In this document: one piece after another, positions 20,586-30,381 of the stretch | How positions within the stretch are numbered: the first letter of the stretch is position 1 | Layout of the letters: each line of letters opens with the position of its first letter | DNA from: Actinomadura sp. GC306 | Lineage (GTDB): Bacteria; Actinomycetota; Actinomycetes; Streptosporangiales; Streptosporangiaceae | Reading direction: 5' to 3' | Assembly: GCF_004348665.1 (NCBI RefSeq) | Contig: NZ_SMKM01000019.1 | Span: 1-45,714 of the forward strand | DNA: 45,714 nucleotides | Program-made: the position numbers and the translations under genes | The notes under the pieces: model-generated | The model's input: the letters and a program-made list of their open reading frames with translations, nothing else | What the model was told of the DNA's origin: nothing | Databases searched by the model: none

Positions 20586-21431
20586 ATGGCGGGCCGCGAG
20601 CTGACCTCCCTCCGATCACCACGGGTGAAGGCCGCTCGCCGGCTCGCCAAGCGCGCCTTCCGGCGCCGCGAGAGCCGGTTCCTCGCCGAGGGGCCGCAGG
20701 CGGTGCGCGAGGCGCTGCGGATCCCCGGCGGGCTCGCCGAGCTGTTCACCACGGCCGAGGCGGAGGCCCGCCATCCCGAGCTGGTCCTCGCCGCGGAGCG
20801 CGCGGGCGCGCCGGTCCTGCGCGTCAGCGGCGAGATCATGGCCGAGCTCGCGCAGACCGTCACCCCGCAGGGGCTGCTGGCGGTCTGCGAGTTCGTCGAC
20901 GTCCCGCTGGAGGAGGCGCTGAAGGCGGGGCCCCGGCTGGTGACCGTCCTCGCGCACGTCCGCGATCCCGGCAACGCGGGCACCGTCCTGCGCACCGCCG
21001 ACGCGGCGGGGTCGGAGGCGGTCGTGTTCACCGACGCGTCCGTCGACCCGTACAACGGCAAGTGCGTGCGGGCCTCGGCGGGCAGCCTGTTCCACCTGCC
21101 GGTCGTCGTCGGCCCGCGGTTCGGCGAGCTCGCCGCGGAGCTGAAGGGCGCCGGGCTCACCGTCCTGGCCGCCGACGGCGCGGGCGACCGGACCCTGGAC
21201 GAGGCGATCGACCAGGGGCTGCTCGCGCGGCCGGCCGCCTGGGTGTTCGGCAACGAGGCGTGGGGGCTCCCCGAGGAGATCCTCGCCCACGCCGACGAGG
21301 TCGTGCGGGTCCCGATCTACGGGCGCGCGGAGAGCCTGAACCTGGCAACGGCCGCGGCCGTATGCCTGTACGCCTCGGCACGCGCTCAGCGCGGCGCCGC
21401 CGCGGCGGGTGAGGCGGTTCCGCCGGAATGA
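20586..21431 (+). CDS. TrmH/SpoU-family RNA 2'-O-methyltransferase
   Basis: 281 aa. N-terminal substrate-binding domain (RRRESRFLAEGPQAVREAL) and C-terminal SPOUT knot domain with the three family motifs: VRDPGNAGTVLRTADAAG, WVFGNEAWGLPEE and VPIYGRAESLNLATAAAVCLY. Should methylate a ribose in rRNA or tRNA; the exact site cannot be told from sequence. The position after rplT is conserved in actinobacteria. ATG at 20586 has no Shine-Dalgarno, so it may be leaderless or depend on the ribosomal operon transcript. Confidence 0.93.
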   Translation: MAGRELTSLRSPRVKAARRLAKRAFRRRESRFLAEGPQAVREALRIPGGLAELFTTAEAEARHPELVLAAERAGAPVLRVSGEIMAELAQTVTPQGLLAVCEFVDVPLEEALKAGPRLVTVLAHVRDPGNAGTVLRTADAAGSEAVVFTDASVDPYNGKCVRASAGSLFHLPVVVGPRFGELAAELKGAGLTVLAADGAGDRTLDEAIDQGLLARPAAWVFGNEAWGLPEEILAHADEVVRVPIYGRAESLNLATAAAVCLYASARAQRGAAAAGEAVPPE

Positions 21432-21447
21432 GAGGAACCGGGCGGGA

Positions 21448-21469
21448 CGACCGCAGGTGACGGCGGTCG
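21448..21469 (+). terminator. Hairpin after the rRNA methyltransferase gene
   Basis: CGACCGC (21448-21454) pairs perfectly with GCGGTCG (21463-21469) across an 8-nt loop, 17 bases after the stop. No T tract. Confidence 0.45.
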
Positions 21470-21732
21470 CGGCGGTTCGATGCGGTGCGCAGCGTACCCG
21501 GATGGCCGCCATCGGTCGCCTCCGGCGTCGTTTTCCGGCCGGTTGACTGCGAGGATGTTCCGCGCACGGGCGGAGGGTCAGGGGGCCCGCCGCGACGCGG
21601 TGCTCGTTCGCAGGTAGGAGCGGGATACGGGCCCGGCGAGGGAGTTCGCCGGCCGGTTCCGCGGTCTACGGTGTTGATCAGTGCGTTGACCAGGGGCGGC
21701 GAGGGTGCCGTGCAGAGTTGGGGGCGAAAGTG
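21470..21732. other. Non-coding stretch before the STAS gene
   Basis: No protein frame I can support. A TTGACT at 21543-21548 and a TACGGT near 21667 are isolated promoter-like words that do not pair with each other at proper spacing. Confidence 0.4.
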
Positions 21733-22257
21733 ATGACCGACGGGTTCAGGCCGTCCAGGCGGACGGCGGGCCGGCGCGCGCCGGAGGTGAGGTGCCGCAC
21801 CGCCGCTCCGCCCGGAGCCGCCGCGCCCGCGGCACCCTCCGCCGAGATCCTCGGCGAGCAGGAGGCAGGGCCGGACGAGTTCGGGTTGGACGGGGCGGGG
21901 CTGGACGTCGCCACCGTCCGGGTCAGCGGCGAAACAGCCGTCGTCCTGGTGACCGGCGAGATCGACCTGCGCACGGCCGACCTCCTGCGGGCGAGGCTCG
22001 TCGAGCTGCACGCCGCGGGCCCGCGCCGGCTGGTGGCCGACTTCAGCGCCGTGCCGTTCTGCGACGCGGCCGGGCTCGGCGCGCTCGTGGCGGCGCACAA
22101 CCAGATCGCCGCGACCGGCGGCGAGATCGTGCTCGCCGGGGTGCGGCCCGCCCAGCTGCGGCTGCTGCGCGTCACCGGGCTGCAGCGGCTGTTCGCCGTC
22201 CACCCGGACGTGCGCGGCGCACTCGCCGCCCTGGACTCGCCCACCGCGTCCGGCTGA
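21733..22257 (+). CDS. STAS-domain anti-sigma factor antagonist-like protein
   Basis: 174 aa: a disordered Arg/Ala/Pro-rich N-terminus (about 1-58) and a STAS domain (about 62-170) with VVLVTGEIDLRTADLLRARL and the helix-capping loop FCDAAGLGALVAAHN. In SpoIIAA/BldG-type antagonists this loop reads DS(S/T)GLG with a phosphorylated Ser; here residues 112-113 are Ala-Ala, so the usual kinase switch is absent. Start ATG at 21733 is tentative (GTG at 21730 and TTG at 21718 are alternatives). Lies 150 bases upstream of a soluble histidine kinase; a functional link is only an inference. Confidence 0.85.
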   Translation: MTDGFRPSRRTAGRRAPEVRCRTAAPPGAAAPAAPSAEILGEQEAGPDEFGLDGAGLDVATVRVSGETAVVLVTGEIDLRTADLLRARLVELHAAGPRRLVADFSAVPFCDAAGLGALVAAHNQIAATGGEIVLAGVRPAQLRLLRVTGLQRLFAVHPDVRGALAALDSPTASG

Positions 22258-22368
22258 GGTCCCCGGCGTTCCGGTGACCGTCCCGTCCCCCGCCGGAACG
22301 CCGCCCGAAGGCTACACATGCCTTTCCGCGGGGCGGTTTCCGGCTCCCGTCAGGTGTCCGAATGCGGC

Positions 22369-22374
22369 TAGAGT
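22369..22374 (+). promoter_or_regulatory. Candidate -10 of the histidine kinase gene
   Basis: TAGAGT, 33 bases upstream of the GTG start; -35 not evident. Confidence 0.35.
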
Positions 22375-22407
22375 CTCTTCTCGACAGGCCGCGTTCTCTT
22401 CGGTGTT

Positions 22408-24789
<2,382 letters not shown>

Positions 24790-24790
<1 letters not shown>

Positions 24791-27276
24791 TGCGGGCCCC
24801 GCTTTCCTGGCTGCGCGAGTACGTCGAGCTCCCGTCCGGCGTCGACGGCCGGGCGCTGGCCGAGAAGCTGATCGCGGCGGGCCTGGAGGTCGAGACCGTC
24901 GAGCGGGCCGGTGCCGACATCACCGGCCCCCTCGTCGTCGGCGAGGTCTTGGCGGTGGAGGAGCTGACCGGCTTCAAGAAGCCGATCCGCTACTGCCAGG
25001 TGGACGTCGGCCAGGCCAACGGCACCGGTGCGCCGCAGAACATCGTGTGCGGCGCCACGAACTTCGCCGCCGGCGACCGCGTCCCGGTGATCCTGCCGGG
25101 CGGCGTCCTGCCCGGCGGCTTCGAGATCGGCGCCCGCAAGACCTACGGCAAGGTGTCCGAGGGCATGATCTGCTCGGTCAGCGAGCTGGGCATCGGCGAG
25201 GACCACAGCGGAATCCTCGTCCTGCCGCCGGACACGCCCGTCGGCGCGGACGCGATCGAGCTGCTCGGCCTGCGCGACGACGTCCTCGACATCGCGGTCA
25301 CGCCCGACCGCGGCTACGCCCTGTCGATCCGCGGCATCGCCCGCGAGGCCGCGACCGCCTACGGCGTCCCGTTCACGGACCCCGCCGCCGTGGAGCTGCC
25401 GGAGGGGGACGGGGACGGCCCCGGGTCCTACCCGGCGAGCATCGCCGACCCGTCCGCGTGCGACCGGTTCGTGCTGCGCGAGGTGCGCGGCTTCGACCCG
25501 GACGCGGCGACCCCGCTGTGGATGCGGGTCCGCCTGCACCGCGCGGGGATGCGCCCGGTGTCGCTGGCCGTCGACATCACCAACTACCTGATGCTGGAGC
25601 TCGGCCAGCCGCTGCACGCGTTCGACCGGGCCGAGCTGACCGGCCCGATCACCGTGCGGCGCGCGGCGCCCGGCGAGAAGCTGGAGACGCTCGACCACGT
25701 CACGCGGGAGCTCGACCCCGAGGACATCCTCATCACCGACGAGTCGGGCCCGATCTCGATGGCCGGCACGATGGGCGGCCTCGCCACCGAGATCGGCGAC
25801 CGCTCGGCCGACATGGTCATCGAGGCGGCGCACTTCGACGACATCGGCACCGCCCGGATGAGCCGCCGCCACCGGCTGCACAGCGAGGCGTCCTACCGGT
25901 TCGAGCGGGGCGTCGACCGCGAGCTGCCGCTGTACGCGTCCTACCGCGCGGTCCGGCTGCTGGCGGAGCTGGGCGGCGCGCAGGTCGTGCCGGGCGTCAC
26001 CCACGCCGAGGCGCCGGTCGAGCCGGTCACCGTCACGATGGACGCCGGCCACCCCGACCGCGTCGCGGGAGTGGCCTACGGGCGGGACGCGGTCGTCCGC
26101 CGCCTGGAGCAGGTCGGCTGCGCGGTCGAGGGGGACGGGACGCTGACGGTGACGCCGCCGTCCTGGCGCCCCGACCTCACCGACCCGAACGACCTCGCCG
26201 AGGAGGTCATCCGGCTGGAGGGCTACGAGGACATCCCGGCCCGCGCCCCGCGCCCGGCCGCGGGCAAGGGGCTGACCGCCCGGCAGCGGCTGCGCCGCCG
26301 CGTGGGCCGCGCCCTCGCGGGCGCCGGCTACGTCGAGGCGCTGACCTTCCCGTTCGTCGCCGGCAAGGACCTGGACGGCCTCCAGCTCCCCGGTGACGAC
26401 GCCCGCCGCCGGACGCTGCGCCTCGCCAACCCGATGTCGGAGCAGGAGCCGCTGCTGCGGACCACGCTGCTGCCGGGCCTGCTCAAGGTGCTGGCGCTCA
26501 ACGTGGGCCGCGGCTTCGGCGACACCGCCCTGTTCGAGCTGGGCGTGGTGTTCCGGCCGCGCCCGGACGCGCCCGAGCGGGCGCCGCGCCTGGCGGTCGA
26601 CCGGGGCCCGACGCGGGAGGAGCTGGCGGCGCTGGAGGCGGCGCTGCCCGACCAGCCGCACCGGGTGGCCGTCGTCCTGGCGGGCGACCGCGAGCCGTCC
26701 GGCTGGTGGGGCGAGGGCCGGCCGGCGCTGTGGGCGGACGCGATCGAGGCGGCCCGCACCGTGGCCCGCGAGGTCGGCACCGAGCTGACGGCGAAGGCCG
26801 ACCAGCACGCCCCCTGGCACCCGGGCCGCTGCGCCGCGCTCTATGCCGGCGACACCCTCGTCGGCCACGCCGGGGAACTCCACCCGCGCACCATCAAGGC
26901 GTACGGGCTGCCCCCGCGCTCCTGCGCGATGGAGCTGGAGCTGCGCCTGCTGGGCGAGCCCGCGAGCGTCCGCGCCCCGCACGTGTCGAGCTACCCGGTC
27001 GCCACCCAGGACGTGGCGCTGGTCGTCGACTCCGCGGTGCCGGCCGCCGAGGTGGAGGCGGCGCTGCGCGACGGCGCCGGGGAGCTGCTGGAGGCGATCC
27101 GGCTGTTCGACGTGTACACGGGCGAGCAGGTCGGTGAGGGCCGCAAGTCCCTGGCCTACGCCCTGCGGTTCCGCGCCCCCGACCGCACCCTCACCGCCGA
27201 GGAGGCGTCGCAGGCCCGCGCCGCCGCCGTGGCGTCCGCGTCCGACCGCACGGGCGCGGTCCTGCGCGGCGCCTGA
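24790..27276 (+). CDS. pheT: Phenylalanine--tRNA ligase beta subunit
   Basis: 828 aa, normal length for the bacterial beta subunit. Domains: N-terminal [17 protein letters not shown] tRNA-binding domain (about 40-150), B3/B4 editing domain, B5 DNA-binding-like fold ([24 protein letters not shown]), class II-like pseudo-catalytic core ([29 protein letters not shown]) and a C-terminal FDX-ACB anticodon-binding domain ([13 protein letters not shown] to [16 protein letters not shown]). Translationally coupled to pheS. A perfect 13-bp hairpin follows the stop. Confidence 0.97.
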
Positions 27277-27288
27277 CGACCGGGCGAA

Positions 27289-27321
27289 GACGCCCCGGCC
27301 CGGTTCTCGGGCCGGGGCGTC
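27289..27321 (+). terminator. pheST terminator hairpin
   Basis: Perfect 13-bp stem: GACGCCCCGGCCC (27289-27301) with GGGCCGGGGCGTC (27309-27321), 7-nt loop, 12 bases after the pheT stop. No T tract. Confidence 0.85.
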
Positions 27322-27352
27322 TCCATGTCCGGGACGATTCTCTTAATGCTAC

Positions 27353-27381
27353 TTGTGTAGCGATAAGCGGTGGGGTAGTCT
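27353..27381 (+). promoter_or_regulatory. Promoter of the ABC-F gene
   Basis: TTGTGT (27353-27358), 17-bp spacer, TAGTCT (27376-27381). An AT-rich TTAAT (27343-27347) lies 5 bases upstream of the -35, the place where WhiB7/WblC-dependent promoters carry their AT-rich element. Predicted start near 27388, giving a leader of about 200 nt. Confidence 0.7.
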
Positions 27382-27399
27382 CGACCGCGTCACATCGCC

Positions 27400-27509
27400 G
27401 CCCGGCAGGGGAGTCCATTGAGGATCTGAGGTCCGACACCGCGCGTCCGGCCGCCATCGGCCCATGCGCACGTGACCTCAGAGCGGACTCCGTCCCGCCG
27501 GGCTTTCTC
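27400..27509 (+). promoter_or_regulatory. ABC-F leader: 104-nt attenuator-like hairpin
   Basis: Nested perfect helices: GCCCGGC 27400-27406 with GCCGGGC 27497-27503; GGAGTCC 27410-27416 with GGACTCC 27485-27491; CTGAGGTC 27426-27433 with GACCTCAG 27474-27481; GCGC 27441-27444 with 27466-27469; GGCC 27449-27452 with 27459-27462. TTTCTC follows (27504-27509), so the structure ends like an intrinsic terminator. Confidence 0.75.
27418..27429 (+). CDS. Possible three-codon upstream ORF (MRI) in the ABC-F leader
   Basis: TTG AGG ATC TGA, preceded by AGGGGAG (27407-27413) with 4-base spacing. It lies inside the 5' arm of the attenuator, so a ribosome stalled on it would cover 5' strands needed for the terminator fold. 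MRI resembles the MRL start of macrolide-arrest leader peptides. Inference only; so short a frame can occur by chance. Confidence 0.3.
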   Translation: MRI

Positions 27510-27540
27510 ATGCCCGCCGGCACGTCGCGTGACCCGCGGT

Positions 27541-27583
27541 GTCTCCATGCGTCCAGCACCACCTGCTCACCACCCATGGAGAC
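27541..27583 (+). promoter_or_regulatory. Shine-Dalgarno-sequestering hairpin of the ABC-F gene
   Basis: GTCTCCATG (27541-27549) pairs perfectly with CATGGAGAC (27575-27583) across a 25-nt loop. The 3' strand contains GGAG (27578-27581), the Shine-Dalgarno 7 bases before the ATG at 27589, so this fold would block initiation. Confidence 0.7.
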
Positions 27584-27588
27584 CGCCC

Positions 27589-29205
27589 ATGTCATTCGCC
27601 ATCGTGTGCTCGGACCTGTCGTTCGCCTGGCCGGACGGCACCGTCGTCCTCACCGGCCTCGACGCCGCGTTCGGCACCCGCCGGACGGGCCTGATCGGCG
27701 CCAACGGCTCCGGCAAGTCCACCCTGCTGAAGATCATCGCGGGGGAGCTGCGGCCCCGGTCGGGGACCGTGTCCGTCGCGGGGGAGATCGGCTACCTGCC
27801 GCAGAGCCTCGCCCTGGCCGGCACCGCCACGGTGTCGGACCTGCTCGGGATCAGCGCGACGCGCGCCGCCCTGCACGCCATCGAGCGCGGCGAGGCCACC
27901 GAGGAGAACTTCACCGCCGTGGGGGACGGCTGGGACGTCGAGGAGCGCGCCCGCGCCGAGCTCGACCGGCTCGGCCTCGACCGCGTCGGCCTGGACCGGA
28001 CCGTCTCGACGCTGTCGGGCGGCGAGACCGTGATGGTCGCGCTCGCGGCGCTGTTCCTCGCCCGCCCCGCCGTCCTGCTGCTGGACGAGCCGACCAACAA
28101 CCTCGACCGGGCCGCCCGGCACCGCCTGTACGACGCCGTCGCGTCCTGGACGGGCGTCCTCGTCGTCGTCAGCCACGACCGGGAACTGCTCGACCGCGTC
28201 GACGAGATCGCCGACCTGCGCGACGGCGCGATCCGGTCGTTCGGCGGGAACCTGTCCGCCTACGAGGAACTGCTCGAAGTGGAGCGGGAGGCGGCGGAGC
28301 GGACGGTCCGGGCCGCCGAGACCGACCTGCGCCGCCAGAAGCGCGAACTGGAGGACGCCCACGTCAAGCTGGCCCGGCGGCAGCGCTACGGCAAGAAGAT
28401 GTACGAGAACAAGCGCGAGCCCAAGATCGTCATGGGGGCGCGCAAGCGGCAGGCGCAGGAGTCGGCCGGCAAGCACCGCATCATGCACGAGGAGCGGCTC
28501 GCCGATGCCCGCACGCGGCTCACCGAGGCGGAGGAGGCGGTCCGCGACGACGCGGAGATCCGGATCGAGCTGCCCGCCACCCGCGTCCCGGCGGGCCGGA
28601 CGGTCCTGACCGTGACGGGCCTGACGGCGCCCGAGCCGGTGCCCGGGACGCTGTCCGAGCTGATCGTCCGGGGCCCGGAGCGGATCGCGCTGGAGGGCGC
28701 GAACGGCTCGGGCAAGACCACGCTGCTGCGGACGCTCGTCGGCGACCTCGTCCAGGAGGGGGTGGCGGTCCGGATCGGCGTGGACGGCGTCCGGTACCTG
28801 CCGCAGCGGCTCGACGTCCTCGACGACGACCTGAGCGTCCTGGACAACGTCCGCGCGCAGGCGCCGTCGGTGCCGCCGGCGCGGATCAGGGCCGGGCTGG
28901 CGCGCTTCCTGTTCCGCGGCGCGCGGGCCGAGCAGCGGGCGGGGACGCTGTCGGGCGGCGAGCGGTTCCGCGCCGTGCTGGCGTCCCTGCTGCTCGCCGA
29001 GCCGGCCCCCAGGCTGCTGCTGTTGGACGAGCCGACCAACAACCTCGACCTGGCGAGCGTCGCGCAGCTCGCGCAGGCCCTCGCCGCCTACGAGGGCGCG
29101 CTGGTCGTCGCCAGCCACGACGAGCGCTTCCTGGCCGGCCTCGGCCTCACCCGCCGGCTGCGCGTGGACCGCGCGGCGGGCCTGACCGAAGCACCACCCA
29201 TATAG
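27589..29205 (+). CDS. ABC-F ATPase, probable ribosome-protection antibiotic resistance protein
   Basis: 538 aa with two ABC domains and no membrane segment. Domain 1: Walker A GANGSGKST, signature LSGGE, Walker B VLLLDEPTNN, switch SHDRELL. Linker (about 215-320) is long, basic and helical (RRQRYGKKMYENKREPKIVMG). Domain 2: GANGSGKTT, LSGGE, LLLLDEPTNN, SHDERFL. ABC-F proteins bind the ribosomal E site and displace drugs from the exit tunnel or peptidyl-transferase centre; housekeeping members (EttA-like) exist too. A resistance role is inferred from the structured leader and single-gene unit. ATG at 27589 is favoured by GGAG at 7 bases; an in-frame ATG at 27547 lies upstream. Confidence 0.92.
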   Translation: MSFAIVCSDLSFAWPDGTVVLTGLDAAFGTRRTGLIGANGSGKSTLLKIIAGELRPRSGTVSVAGEIGYLPQSLALAGTATVSDLLGISATRAALHAIERGEATEENFTAVGDGWDVEERARAELDRLGLDRVGLDRTVSTLSGGETVMVALAALFLARPAVLLLDEPTNNLDRAARHRLYDAVASWTGVLVVVSHDRELLDRVDEIADLRDGAIRSFGGNLSAYEELLEVEREAAERTVRAAETDLRRQKRELEDAHVKLARRQRYGKKMYENKREPKIVMGARKRQAQESAGKHRIMHEERLADARTRLTEAEEAVRDDAEIRIELPATRVPAGRTVLTVTGLTAPEPVPGTLSELIVRGPERIALEGANGSGKTTLLRTLVGDLVQEGVAVRIGVDGVRYLPQRLDVLDDDLSVLDNVRAQAPSVPPARIRAGLARFLFRGARAEQRAGTLSGGERFRAVLASLLLAEPAPRLLLLDEPTNNLDLASVAQLAQALAAYEGALVVASHDERFLAGLGLTRRLRVDRAAGLTEAPPI

Positions 29206-29244
29206 AAAAATGCGGTGATATGCCGATCAACGACTGTTAGCGTC

Positions 29245-29276
29245 GTCCTGCATCGAGGGGGTCGTGCATCGAGGGG
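29245..29276 (+). repeat. 16-bp tandem duplication at a ribosome binding site
   Basis: Two adjacent 16-bp copies (29245-29260, 29261-29276) differ at one base; each ends in GAGGGG. The second provides the GGGGAG used by the downstream gene. Confidence 0.8.
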
Positions 29277-29285
29277 AGTGACGGG

Positions 29286-30020
29286 GTGCCGACGAAGCTG
29301 AACCAGATCATCGCGGTCGAGAAGGGCGTCAAGAGCAAGTCCTTCCAGGACCTGACGGCCGCGCACCACTCGGTCCAGAAGGCCCCGCTGCTGTCGGGGA
29401 TCTCGCGGACCTACCAGCCGAAGGACGAGGAGGGCGAGCAGCTGCCGGCCGAGTCGACCCGCGTCCAGGTGAAGGTCGACGACGTCCTGCGCGACGTGAC
29501 GGCCTCGCTGACGCGGCTGTTCGACGTCACCGCCACCAAGGACTGGGCGAACTGCGTCGCCCGCGCCGACGTGACGGTCGACGGCACGACGCTCCTGCGC
29601 GACGTCCCGGTCTCCTACCTGCTCTTCCTGGAGAAGCAGCTCAAGGACCTGCACACGTTCGTCAAGAAGCTGCCGGTGCTGGACGCCGCGGAGACGTGGA
29701 CGTTCGACCCGTCCACCGACGTGTGGCGCACCGAGGCGGTCCGCACCGTGAAGACCAAGAAGGTGCCCCGCAACCACGTCAAGGCGGAGGCGACCGAGAA
29801 GCACCCGGCCCAGGTGGAGGTGTACTACGAGGACGTCAGCGTCGGCCACTGGACGACGGTGAAGTTCTCGGGCGCGCTCCCGGCCAGGCGGGTCAACGAG
29901 CTGCTCGGCCGTGTCGAGCGGCTGCAGGACGCGGTCAAGTTCGCCCGCGAGGAGGCCAACGGCACCGAGGTGACCGACCAGCGCGTCGGCGAGGCGGTCT
30001 TCGGCTACCTGTTCGGGTGA
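29286..30020 (+). CDS. DUF7873-type protein of unknown function
   Basis: 244 aa, soluble, no signal peptide. Begins KLNQIIAVEKGVKSKSFQDLT; contains HHSVQKAPLLSGISRTYQPKDEEGEQLP and KTKKVPRNHVKAEATEKHPAQVEVY, and ends VGEAVFGYLFG. The sequence is strongly conserved among actinobacteria in my recollection (DUF7873, name less certain), but I know no function. GTG at 29286 with GGGGAG (29273-29278) 7 bases upstream, inside a tandem duplication. Single gene; ends before a strong hairpin at 30073. Confidence 0.85.
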   Translation: MPTKLNQIIAVEKGVKSKSFQDLTAAHHSVQKAPLLSGISRTYQPKDEEGEQLPAESTRVQVKVDDVLRDVTASLTRLFDVTATKDWANCVARADVTVDGTTLLRDVPVSYLLFLEKQLKDLHTFVKKLPVLDAAETWTFDPSTDVWRTEAVRTVKTKKVPRNHVKAEATEKHPAQVEVYYEDVSVGHWTTVKFSGALPARRVNELLGRVERLQDAVKFAREEANGTEVTDQRVGEAVFGYLFG

Positions 30021-30072
30021 CCGGCCCGCGACCCGGCGGACAACGTCGACGAGTCACACAACTCAATAGGAT

Positions 30073-30094
30073 CCCCCCGCCGCCGCGCGGGGGG
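30073..30094 (+). terminator. Hairpin after the DUF7873 gene, left border of the tRNA-like block
   Basis: CCCCCCGC (30073-30080) pairs perfectly with GCGGGGGG (30087-30094), 6-nt loop. A TAGGAT at 30067-30072 just before it could be a -10. Confidence 0.7.
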
Positions 30095-30139
30095 TGCGCG
30101 AGGAGCGCAAGCTGAAGCTGAAGCCGAAGCTGACCAGGG

Positions 30140-30228
30140 TGAGCGACACAGTGCGGGTTCGACTCCCGCCCCCGGCACCCGCGCCGGGGTAGCCCAAGTG
30201 GTAGAGGCGGCCGCCCGCTCAATCTCAG
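30140..30228 (+). ncRNA. Permuted tRNA-like unit 1
   Basis: tRNA parts in the order 3' half then 5' half. T-arm: GCGGG 30153-30157, loop TTCGACT, CCCGC 30165-30169. 3' acceptor CCCCGGC 30170-30176, discriminator A, 6-nt spacer to 30182, 5' acceptor GCCGGGG 30183-30189 (7/7 pairs). T8, then a D-arm GCC/GGC (192-194/206-208) with an 11-nt loop containing GG and A14-like bases. Proposed anticodon stem GCTCA 30217-30221 with TGAGC 30140-30144; loop ATCTCAG, anticodon CTC. Odd: 7 extra bases (GGCCGCC) between D- and anticodon stems, and an 8-nt variable region. Flanks GGAGCG 30102-30107 and CGCTCC 30234-30239 also pair. Confidence 0.4.
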
Positions 30229-30279
30229 ACTCTCGCTCCAGACTCAGCATTCGCCGCCGATCGCCGGATCGCGCGGACG

Positions 30280-30381
30280 TGGACGGAAACCGTCGAGATG
30301 CCGGTTCGAATCCGGCTCGCTCTGCTCGGAGGGCGATGGCGTAACGGGATCGCGCGACGGTCTGAGAGTGATCCGCGTCCA
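30280..30381 (+). ncRNA. Permuted tRNA-like unit 2 (tRNA-Gln(CUG)-like)
   Basis: 3' half first: anticodon 3' strand CGTCG 30291-30295, variable AGAT, T-arm GCCGG 30300-30304 / TTCGAAT / CCGGC 30312-30316, 3' acceptor TCGCTCT 30317-30323, discriminator G. After a 6-nt spacer, 5' half: acceptor AGGGCGA 30330-30336 (7 pairs, one G-U), T8 G9, D-stem GCG/CGC (339-341/351-353) with loop TAACGGGAT (A14, A15, GG, A21), base 26 G, anticodon 5' strand CGACG 30355-30359, loop GTCTGAG with T33 and anticodon CTG. Rejoined, every arm has canonical length. Flanks TGGACG 30280-30285 and CGTCCA 30376-30381 extend the anticodon helix. Expression and processing are unknown. Confidence 0.5.

Noticed and set aside
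30140..30324. Ordinary linear tRNA gene running from 30183 to 30324 with an intron
   Set aside because: The 5' acceptor GCCGGGG does not pair with TCGCTCT at the downstream T-arm; each acceptor pairs only in permuted order.
30140..30366. Two-piece (permuted) tmRNA
   Set aside because: The D-arms have real stems and canonical D-loops, there are two units, and I find no tag reading frame or pseudoknot series; ordinary ssrA in actinobacteria is one-piece.
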